Shown in pieces: positions 1 through 5,007 of a stretch of 6,195 nucleotides of DNA. Origin of the DNA: JBILVQ01 sp044370375 (GTDB taxonomy: Bacteria > Bacteroidota > Bacteroidia > UBA4408). The translations under genes and the position numbers were made by a program. Where the stretch lies: positions 1 to 6,195 of the forward strand of contig JBILVQ010000183.1 of assembly GCA_044370375.1 (NCBI GenBank), in the 5' to 3' direction. Under the pieces are notes generated by a model, which was not told the DNA's origin, did no database searches, and worked only from the letters and a program-made list of their open reading frames with translations. Numbering within the stretch: position 1 is the stretch's first letter; each line of letters opens with the position of its first letter.

Positions 1-17
1 AATAGTACATTGTGGAG

Positions 18-37
18 TAATGGACATTTTTAATGCT
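18..37 (+). repeat. Outer left copy of the IS end repeat
   Basis: TAATGGACATTTTTAATGCT is identical to 58-77 and is the exact reverse complement of 1218-1237. It is followed directly by GTTTTGAGG, which also occurs in the transposase promoter region near the other end (minus strand, 1188-1180). This copy may therefore be a remnant of another element's promoter-side end, or a second transposase-binding site. Confidence 0.85.
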
Positions 38-57
38 GTTTTGAGGACGATGTTCTC

Positions 58-77
58 TAATGGACATTTTTAATGCT
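58..77 (+). repeat. Inner left copy of the IS end repeat
   Basis: Exact 20/20 copy of 18-37 in the same orientation, offset by exactly 40 bp, and a perfect inverted match to 1218-1237. Outside the 20 bases the two left copies diverge on both sides, so the repeated unit is the end sequence itself and not a longer duplication. This is the simplest candidate for the functional left terminal inverted repeat. Confidence 0.85.
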
Positions 78-139
78 TTTTATTTTTATGTAATTTGATC
101 TACATCTGGTCTTAGTCATAGCTTAGCGTTAGCTGTATA

Positions 140-245
140 AACGGAAGTAGGCTCTGCTGGAGAGCAACCTGCCAGGGATAGTGCAGTTGGCTGACGAATA
201 AGTCATTTCAATAGGGTTACTTCGGTAGCCCTATTGATTTATTCA
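140..245 (+). ncRNA. Candidate structured non-coding RNA inside the IS
   Basis: This stretch between the left end and the transposase stop contains no credible reading frame, but it is clearly richer in G and C than the flanking AT-rich DNA and is dense in hairpins. Visible stems are GCTCT/AGAGC at 151-155/161-165, TGAC/GTCA at 192-195/202-205, and the long UUCG-capped stem at 208-237, which is followed on the plus strand by ATTTATTC. An alternative pairing CTGG/CCAG (157-160 with 172-175) competes with the first stem. A weak -7-like TAATTTG lies at 91-97, without a clear -33 element. A plus-strand transcript ending near 245 is possible, antisense to nothing but the tail of the element. It could equally be a structured 3' untranslated region of the transposase mRNA. 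No known RNA family is recognised. Confidence 0.3.
208..237 (+). terminator. UUCG-capped 13-bp hairpin, probable terminator
   Basis: Bases 208-220 pair with 225-237 over 13 bp, with one G-U wobble, around a TTCG loop closed by C-G. On the plus strand this is the exceptionally stable cUUCGg tetraloop, followed by the moderately T-rich ATTTATTC. On the minus strand, 15 nt after the transposase stop, the stem is followed by AAATGACTT with no T tract. The geometry therefore favours termination of plus-strand transcription, for example transcription entering the element from outside or an RNA made inside it. It could also act as a 3'-end stabiliser for the transposase mRNA. Confidence 0.5.
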
Positions 246-252
246 GATGCCC

Positions 253-1166
253 TTATGCCTTTAAAAACTCATCTATAAACTTGCGTTTTCGCTCTATTGA
301 TAGACCATTGTGGTTGCGTAATTTGTTTTTCAAGTCGGCAAAATGCCCATCTATAGCATTTGTAGTATTGGGTATTTTGACTTCAGAGTGATCATACCAC
401 GTAAACAACCAAGGAAGATTGTTTTTTAAACTTCTTGATGCGCTCCGTAAGCGCTTATGGGTATAATAGGTTTTTCCTGTTTCAGGGTTGGTGCTTCGCT
501 CATCTAAGAACCACTGCCATTTATAAAACCACTCTTGTAGTGCTCCAATAAAAGATTCTTTGTCTGTTTTCTTCATTAAATCCACCACCAGAATAAGTTC
601 TTTTGCCGCCTGAAGTTTTGGTTTTTTTGTTAGGTATCGCCTAATTATCGCTGCTTGGTGGAACTGGCACATCTGTACGGGAATGTCTTTAAAGGCTTGA
701 ATGAGCCCTTTGCGCCCATCACATACAATGGCTAAAATGGTAAAGCCTTTGGCTTTGAGTTCACTAATTCCTTGTTGGTAAAGCGCATTAATTTCGTTGC
801 GTACATAATACTTTAACAAATTATGGCCGCTTAGACTATCCTTAAAAAGCATTACTCCAAAGCCACGCCCCCAATAAGTGGTGTCCATCAGTACAATTAC
901 GCTTCGTCTGTGTGGCTCGCTCAAGGTAACTTTATAACAATCAATTTTCCGCTGGATAGTCTTTACTGAACAGCTGTACTTGATGGCAAGTTGAGCATAG
1001 GTTTGTTTTCCATAAACATATTCATCCCAAAGTTCAGGTGCATTTAATCGGCTGCCTCCCAAAAATTGCCGGTTACAATCATGGCATTTGTAACGCTGTT
1101 TACCGTTTACCAGACCATATTTTCTGACACGAGAGCTGTTGCAATAAAAGCACTTTTTTTATTCAT
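253..1166 (-). CDS. IS256-family transposase, variant zinc-binding type; needs a frame change near its start
   Basis: DDE (RNase H-fold) transposase that would cut and rejoin the ends of its own element. The frame is open from 1158 down to the stop at 253-255. Numbering from the AAA codon at 1158, a zinc ribbon comes first (C3-F-Y-C6 and C25-H-D-C28), then a helix-turn-helix-like segment (WDEYVYGKQTYAQLA...SVKTIQRK, about 44-72). The catalytic core has Asp in MDTTYWG (92), Asp in VCDGRKG (147) and a CQFH motif (164-167) typical of IS256/MULE-like enzymes. The third acidic position, usually Glu in a TTNAIEG-like motif, reads TTNAIDG (Asp, about 270). The ATG at 1166-1164 with a short A-rich beginning (M-N-K-K) is one base out of frame with this protein, and an in-frame TAA (1161-1159) blocks any upstream in-frame start. 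Starting at the TTG at 1062 would lose the whole zinc ribbon. Either slippage at the A7 run restores M-N-K-K-K-C-F-Y-C, or the gene is inactivated. Family assignment is confident; activity is not. Confidence 0.85.
1154..1161 (-). other. A7 slip site or frameshift at the transposase start
   Basis: On the minus strand the start reads ATG AAT followed by seven A and then GTGC. The zero frame gives a 19-residue dead-end peptide (MNKKSAFIATALVSENMVW) before TAA. A -1 ribosomal step, or one extra A in the mRNA, joins the ATG exactly to the zinc-ribbon frame. The tandem slip is imperfect, since the upstream codon would re-pair on TAA, so transcriptional slippage on the A run or a one-base deletion or sequencing error is at least as likely. 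Confidence 0.6.
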
Positions 1167-1182
1167 GACCTTTCAATTGCCT

Positions 1183-1190
1183 CAAAACTA
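1183..1190 (-). promoter_or_regulatory. Putative transposase -7 box (TAGTTTTG)
   Basis: TAGTTTTG on the minus strand fits the Bacteroidota -7 consensus TAnnTTTG exactly. Transcription would begin near 1176, about 10 nt before the ATG at 1166, which supports that ATG as the intended start. No convincing -33 TTTG is seen at the expected distance; a TTTG at 1201-1198 is only 7 nt away. Confidence 0.45.
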
Positions 1191-1217
1191 AGCATAGCAA
1201 AGCATTCAGAGGTTTTT

Positions 1218-1237
1218 AGCATTAAAAATGTCCATTA
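1218..1237 (-). repeat. Right terminal inverted repeat of the IS
   Basis: AGCATTAAAAATGTCCATTA is the exact reverse complement of both left copies. It lies about 50 bp upstream of the transposase ATG at 1166, with the promoter between them, as is usual for the promoter-side end of an insertion sequence. Confidence 0.88.
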
Positions 1238-1261
1238 AGCCTTTTTTGATCATAACAAAAT

Positions 1262-1302
1262 AAAAAAAGCCCCCAAACATGCACTGATTGGGGGCTTTTT
1301 TT
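1262..1302. terminator. Bidirectional intrinsic terminator
   Basis: A perfect 15-bp inverted repeat pairs A7-G-C5-AA (1262-1276) with TT-G5-C-T7 (1288-1302) around an 11-nt loop. A GC core flanked by A and T runs makes a Rho-independent terminator readable on both strands. On the minus strand it begins 13 nt after the DUF349 stop codon and is most simply that gene's terminator. On the plus strand it would stop transcripts leaving the IS before they ran antisense into the DUF349 gene. Confidence 0.9.
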
Positions 1303-1314
1303 ATTCAGCAAAGT

Positions 1315-3315
1315 TTAATTTTCTGCTGCCGGAGCTTCTTCTTTTGGAGCGGCAGGTGCTTTGGGTTGAACCAAATCGCGGGCAACACGAATCTGATCTC
1401 TCAGTTTCTTGATTTCGTCTTTGATACCCTGAATTTTTCTTTCGGTATCCTTGATCATGGCTTCTGCTCCCTTTGAACGGGCAAAAAAACCGATGTTATT
1501 TTCCAGGGTTGAAGCTTCACTTTCTTTGCGTTTGATTTTATCCTGCAAGGAATAAATTTCATCGGCAACTTTATTTTTTCCGCCGGGCGAATTAATCAAA
1601 CTCGAAAATTTGTTTTCTGCATAGGCTTTATTTCTTTCTGCATGAGAGGCTCTAAGGCCATCGAAATGCTTATCCAAGGCAGCTTTGTAGGCGGCACCAA
1701 TTCTTTCCTTTTCTTTAAAGGGAACATGACCAAGTGTTAGCCATTCATTTTGAAATGCACGTAGTTCTTCAAAAGTAATGTTAGGATCCTCCTTGGGTTG
1801 ATATTGATTAATTCTTTCAATGAGGGCTTCCTTCAAAGCAAGGTTTTCGCTATTGGCGGCATCCTGTTCTGCGAAATGTAGCTTTTTGTTTTCAAAAAAA
1901 GCATCACAGGCTGCTCTGAACCGTTGCCAAAGTTTTTCTGAGTATTTGTGTTGCACCGGACCGGATTTTTTCCAGTTTTCTTGCAGGCGCTTTAATAAAT
2001 CGGCAGTTTTTTTCCAATCGGTACTTTCACGCACCGCTTCGGCTTGGGCTACCAAATCGTTTTTAATTTTTAAGTTTTCCTGATGTACTTTTTTCAGGTT
2101 ATCGTAAAAATTCTCCTTGGCTTTAAAAAAATCATCCCTTTTGGCTTTGAAGATATTCCAGATATCTTCGTTTTCTTTAGAGGGAAGAAACCCAACGGCT
2201 TTCCAACGATCAAAAATTTCGTTTACTTTTTCTGACAGCTTTTGCCAACCATTATGATTATCTGGCCAGGTTTCAATGGCAGCATTCATTTCCTGAATCA
2301 ATTCTGTTTTTTTGGCCAAAAATTCCGTGGCATGTTTCTTTTGTTCTTCGTTGTAATCGGTTAACCTTTGAAAAACAGCATCACCGGCCATTTTAAAGCG
2401 ATCCCAAAGGGTATCTTTTAAATCAGGATGCACGGGCCCCGCCTCCATCCATTGTTCTTTTAATTGCTTGTAAGCATCAATGGCTTTTCGAATCGATTCT
2501 TCCGACTTCAGGTCCTCGGCCTTGTTCACCAATTCCGTTTTAATGGTGAGGTTCTTTTTATAATCGTATTCGCGTAATTCTTGGTTCAACCGGACAAATT
2601 CATAGAATTTATCCATATAGAATTTGTAGGAATTATTCAGGTTAAGGACGGCCGCAGCATCCACCATTCCGGAGTTTCTCCATTTTTCCTGCAATTGATG
2701 AATCTTTTCAAAACCTTCTTTGAGGTTTATTAAGGTTGATTCACCGGAATCAAAATTTTCTACCAGAACCTTTAATTCCTCTAGAATTTCTTTCCTTTTT
2801 TCAGCGTTCTTTTTTTGCTCTTGTTCTTTTTGTTGTCTAATCTCCTTTCTTCTTAGATCAAACTGCTGAAACAAATGTTGAATTTCTGTATCGATGGCCG
2901 AAAACTGAAAAGGAACAGCTTCTCCCTCCGGTTCGTTTTCAACAAATTGCTGACGAAAATGCTCTCTTTCTTCACGGATTTTGTTCTTAAAAACCTGTTT
3001 CAACCCGTTCGATTCGGCCAAGGCTTTGTTAAAGTTTTCCTTTCCTGATTCCAGGAGTTCTTTCAAACGAAGGACCAGATTTTCTTTCGAAAGCGTGGAA
3101 TCAACGGCCACCATCTCTAGTTCCTCCTCCTGCACATCAGCAGGGGCAATCAAAATTTCGCCGGATTCTGTTTTTAGGGTAATTTCTTCCGGGTTAGTGG
3201 TGCTTACCGGTTCCTGTGGGTTTAATTCCTGCTGTGCAGTATCCTGAACCCCAACACCTTGAATCTCCTGTTGATCAGTTGATTCATTGTTCGTTTGCAA
3301 TTTTTCGTCAGTCAT
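1315..3315 (-). CDS. DUF349 repeat protein, function unknown
   Basis: Large, highly charged, mostly helical cytoplasmic protein of 666 residues from the preferred ATG at 3315, or 684 from the upstream ATG at 3369. In the 684-residue numbering, an acidic Gln/Glu-rich low-complexity N-terminus (about 20-90) precedes a coiled-coil-like stretch (95-200) and five DUF349 repeats. The repeats are marked by a Trp-x3-4-Gly core: W230 (EKWRNSGMV), W307 (EQWMEAGPV), W389 (DRWKAVGFL), W466 (ENWKKSGPV) and W543 (NEWLTLGHV), with spacings of 77, 82, 77 and 77 residues. A further coiled coil (about 602-662) and an Ala/Pro/Glu-rich tail end the protein. No signal peptide, transmembrane segment or catalytic motif is seen. 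The start at 3315 is preferred because MTDEKLQ opens the typical acidic N-terminus, and the 3369 start would lie only about 11 nt from the predicted transcription start. Multi-repeat DUF349 proteins are common in Bacteroidota; their biochemical role is not established to my knowledge. The gene is monocistronic, with its own promoter and terminator. Confidence 0.92.
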   Translation of the reverse strand: MTDEKLQTNNESTDQQEIQGVGVQDTAQQELNPQEPVSTTNPEEITLKTESGEILIAPADVQEEELEMVAVDSTLSKENLVLRLKELLESGKENFNKALAESNGLKQVFKNKIREEREHFRQQFVENEPEGEAVPFQFSAIDTEIQHLFQQFDLRRKEIRQQKEQEQKKNAEKRKEILEELKVLVENFDSGESTLINLKEGFEKIHQLQEKWRNSGMVDAAAVLNLNNSYKFYMDKFYEFVRLNQELREYDYKKNLTIKTELVNKAEDLKSEESIRKAIDAYKQLKEQWMEAGPVHPDLKDTLWDRFKMAGDAVFQRLTDYNEEQKKHATEFLAKKTELIQEMNAAIETWPDNHNGWQKLSEKVNEIFDRWKAVGFLPSKENEDIWNIFKAKRDDFFKAKENFYDNLKKVHQENLKIKNDLVAQAEAVRESTDWKKTADLLKRLQENWKKSGPVQHKYSEKLWQRFRAACDAFFENKKLHFAEQDAANSENLALKEALIERINQYQPKEDPNITFEELRAFQNEWLTLGHVPFKEKERIGAAYKAALDKHFDGLRASHAERNKAYAENKFSSLINSPGGKNKVADEIYSLQDKIKRKESEASTLENNIGFFARSKGAEAMIKDTERKIQGIKDEIKKLRDQIRVARDLVQPKAPAAPKEEAPAAEN

Positions 3316-3358
3316 AGCTTTGGCCAAAACGGTTATTGAATAGTCGAATTTGTGAAAA

Positions 3359-3376
3359 AAATTAATCAATTAATTT
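3359..3376. repeat. AT-rich perfect palindrome in the DUF349 leader
   Basis: AAATTAAT (3359-3366) and ATTAATTT (3369-3376) form perfect 8-bp inverted arms with a 2-nt spacer. The site falls just downstream of the predicted transcription start of the DUF349 gene and covers the upstream ATG at 3369. It has the size and place of an operator, but in such AT-rich DNA it may be chance. Confidence 0.3.
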
Positions 3377-3386
3377 AATGCACTTA

Positions 3387-3419
3387 CAAATATAACCATT
3401 TAAAACATTAGACTTGCAA
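3387..3419 (-). promoter_or_regulatory. Putative promoter of the DUF349 gene
   Basis: On the minus strand, TATATTTG (3394-3387) matches the Bacteroidota -7 consensus TAnnTTTG exactly. A TTG (3419-3417) lies 22 nt upstream as a partial -33 element. The predicted start near 3380 would leave a leader of about 65 nt before the ATG at 3315. Confidence 0.5.
3409..3416 (+). promoter_or_regulatory. Weak -7 candidate for the 3459 gene cluster
   Basis: TAGACTTG differs from TAnnTTTG at one position and would start transcription near 3423, about 36 nt before the ATG at 3459. No clear -33 element is seen. The site overlaps the -33 region proposed for the divergent DUF349 promoter, so the two promoters could interfere with each other. 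Confidence 0.25.
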
Positions 3420-3458
3420 CATAAATCCACAAAAAATTAAACCAAAACAGGGCTTTCC

Positions 3459-4523
3459 ATGAAACACCTCAACCAATTATTTCTGTCAATTGCATTAACT
3501 ATCTGCTTTTTTGATAGTTATGCTCAAACTTATCAAGGACCTGAAAGTGTTGATTACTATCCGGCAAACAATTGTTATTATATTGGTAACACCAATTCAA
3601 ACTTAATTTTGAAGCGCAGCCCTAATGGAACACTCAGCACCTTTGTAAGCCTTTCCAATGCTCCTTACGGAATAGAAATTGTAGATAGCATACTTTATGC
3701 TTGCGTTGGCGGAGGGGTAAGGGCTTTTAATCTGAATACCGGAGTTTCTGTTTTTAATCAGCCGATGGGTGCATCGTTTCTAAACGGAATTACACATGAT
3801 AACAGCGGCAATTTGTATGTAACCGACTTTTCCGCCAAAAAAGTTTATCGCTTAAACCGTTTTACCCAGCAGTACAACGTGTTTGTCAATAACACTGTTG
3901 AAACACCCAATGGAATTGTTTACGATGAATATGATGGTATCAATCCCCGCTTGGTTTATGCTTGTTGGGGAAGTGGCGCTAAAGTAAAGGCCATCAATTT
4001 GGCTGACTCGACCCAAACTACCTTGGTAACCACCACCTTAGGAAATATTGATGGCATCGCCAAGGGCAATGGCGGTTATTTTTACCTTGCTTCTTGGACG
4101 CCCGATGTAATTACCCGTTACGATAGTACCTTTACCGCAGGAACCGGTGTAACCGTGGTTAGCGGATTGAACAGTCCTGCAGACATTTATTACAATCTTC
4201 AAACCGACACATTGGCCGTTCCTAACTCCGGTAATAACACCGTTACTTTTCATCATTTCCTGATAACAGGCGAAAAAGATATGGAGGCTGCCACCAAGCT
4301 TTCCTTTGTAGCAGGACCACAGTCGCTGATGTTTTCTGAACCTAGCGCTCAAACGCTGCAAATAGAGATTTTTGCTCTGGATGGAAAACGTTGTTTTTCC
4401 GGGCAGCTACTTGCCGGCAGCAGAGAAGTTTCTTTGCCCAATCTACAGGCAGGACAATACCTGGTTCGAATGCTGGATCAAAAAGGCTCTCAACATACCG
4501 GCAAGTTTACCATAACGCCATAG
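3459..4523 (+). CDS. Secreted beta-propeller protein with T9SS sorting domain
   Basis: A 354-residue exported protein. Residues 1-22 are a signal peptide (Lys-containing start, hydrophobic core LFLSIALTICFF, cleavage after SYA leaving Gln at the new N-terminus, a common Bacteroidota pattern). Residues 27-268 contain about six repeated strand modules with xxGI/D-x-x...LYV/YA...V-x-x-F/Y/N-x features, e.g. NAPYGIEI...LYACVGGGVRAFNL, LNGITHD...LYVTDF, TPNGIVYD...LVYACW, IDGIAKG...FYLASW and SPADIYYN...LAVPNS. This resembles the six-bladed SMP-30/NHL-type propeller fold. Residues about 280-354 match the type A T9SS C-terminal sorting domain: a strand-rich end with LQIEIFALDGKR, an AGSREVSLPNLQAGQYLVRM core and final GKFTITP. 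The protein is therefore expected to cross the outer membrane by the type IX system, losing this domain, and be released or surface-attached. No enzymatic residues are evident, so ligand binding or a lactonase-like activity cannot be told apart. First gene of a tight plus-strand cluster. Confidence 0.9.
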   Translation: MKHLNQLFLSIALTICFFDSYAQTYQGPESVDYYPANNCYYIGNTNSNLILKRSPNGTLSTFVSLSNAPYGIEIVDSILYACVGGGVRAFNLNTGVSVFNQPMGASFLNGITHDNSGNLYVTDFSAKKVYRLNRFTQQYNVFVNNTVETPNGIVYDEYDGINPRLVYACWGSGAKVKAINLADSTQTTLVTTTLGNIDGIAKGNGGYFYLASWTPDVITRYDSTFTAGTGVTVVSGLNSPADIYYNLQTDTLAVPNSGNNTVTFHHFLITGEKDMEAATKLSFVAGPQSLMFSEPSAQTLQIEIFALDGKRCFSGQLLAGSREVSLPNLQAGQYLVRMLDQKGSQHTGKFTITP

Positions 4524-4524
4524 C

Positions 4525-5007
4525 ATGTTACAATTTCTTGCCATATTGGGTATCAGTCTTACCCTGCTTCTCCAACCTCAAACACCTGACAACGCGGTTA
4601 GGGATTATGATTGGTTGGTGGGAAATTGGTGCGGCAAAACAGACGGTGGTCAGGGATTTTGTGAACAATGGAAAAAGCGCTCGGATGGCCAACTCACAGG
4701 GCAAGGATATTTTTTCATGAATGAAAGTAAAAAAGACACTAGTTTTCAGGAGAGGTTGGCCTTAATAATGGTAAATGATCAAATGCTTTATCGGGTTTGG
4801 TTAAAAAAAGACAGTGCGCCTGTTGATTTTTTGGTGAAATCAAAATCCAATGAAGCTTTTGTTTGCGAAAATGAAAAAAATGATTTTCCAAAATCCATTC
4901 ACTACCGCAAAAGCGGGAAGAATTTGTACATTTTACTAAAGGGTGGACCTCAGGACAAGGAAATTAATTTTACGCTGAGTCTTACAGATGAAAAAGGAAA
5001 GAATTAG
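4525..5007 (+). CDS. Small exported DUF6265-like protein
   Basis: A 160-residue protein with a short hydrophobic N-terminus (residues 1-16, MLQFLAILGISLTLLL) that should act as a signal sequence or anchor; no lipobox Cys is present. The remainder resembles the DUF6265 group: D-Y-D-W-L-V-G-N-W at 27-35, E-Q-W at 47-49, L-T-G-Q-G-Y-F at 57-63, E-R-L-A-L-I at 76-81, and the late signature ENEKNDFPKSIHYR (115-128), which corresponds to a FENPxHDFPxxIxY-like motif seen in the family, here with Asn replacing His. A small beta-barrel (lipocalin-like) fold is inferred; the function is unknown. The ATG lies 1 nt after the upstream TAG, and the last 20 nt overlap the start of the symporter gene. No Shine-Dalgarno-like sequence is seen, so translation probably restarts after the upstream stop. 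Confidence 0.85.
   Translation: MLQFLAILGISLTLLLQPQTPDNAVRDYDWLVGNWCGKTDGGQGFCEQWKKRSDGQLTGQGYFFMNESKKDTSFQERLALIMVNDQMLYRVWLKKDSAPVDFLVKSKSNEAFVCENEKNDFPKSIHYRKSGKNLYILLKGGPQDKEINFTLSLTDEKGKN

Larger units (their letters stand above)
18..1237 (-). mobile_element. Insertion sequence, IS256-like with variant zinc-binding transposase
   Basis: A single minus-strand transposase gene is bracketed by the same 20-bp sequence in inverted orientation: 18-37 and 58-77 on the left, 1218-1237 on the right. If the inner left copy is the true end, the element is 58-1237 (1180 bp); if the outer copy is, it is 18-1237 (1220 bp). Both fit the size usual for single-gene insertion sequences. No target-site duplication is visible: the 8 bases outside the right end (agcctttt) match neither left flank (ttgtggag or atgttctc). 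This could mean rearrangement after insertion, or that the ends are misplaced. The element sits just beyond the terminator of the DUF349 gene, so the insertion need not have damaged that gene. What lay to the left of the insertion cannot be seen. Confidence 0.8.

Noticed and set aside
18..77. Two identical 20-bp repeats as the beginning of a CRISPR array
   Set aside because: Only two copies, 20 nt long with a 20-nt gap, and the same sequence appears inverted at the other end of a transposase gene, so they are IS ends.
140..215. tRNA-like appearance of GGATAGTGCAGTTGG
   Set aside because: No acceptor stem, anticodon arm or T-arm (GGTTCRA) can be assembled around it.
1154..1160. Canonical -1 ribosomal frameshift heptamer (X XXY YYZ)
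   Set aside because: In the zero frame the codons are AAT AAA AAA AGT; stepping back one base pairs the first Lys codon with TAA, so the tandem slip is imperfect and I claim only a possible slip site.
1288..1476. Plus-strand open frame over the terminator and the end of the DUF349 gene
   Set aside because: It starts inside the terminator stem and lies antisense to clearly coding DUF349 sequence; the protein is Phe-rich and shows no family features.
1820..3247. Plus-strand open frames at 1820-2083 and 2981-3247
   Set aside because: Both are antisense to the DUF349 gene and have Ser/Phe/Cys-rich translations typical of the mirror of Glu/Lys-rich coding DNA.
4038..4361. Minus-strand open frame within the propeller gene
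   Set aside because: Antisense to a convincing secreted-protein gene, with no recognisable motif.
4391..4720. Plus-strand open frame spanning the propeller and DUF6265 junction
   Set aside because: Overlaps the T9SS sorting domain and the DUF6265 core in another frame, both of which have recognisable family motifs.
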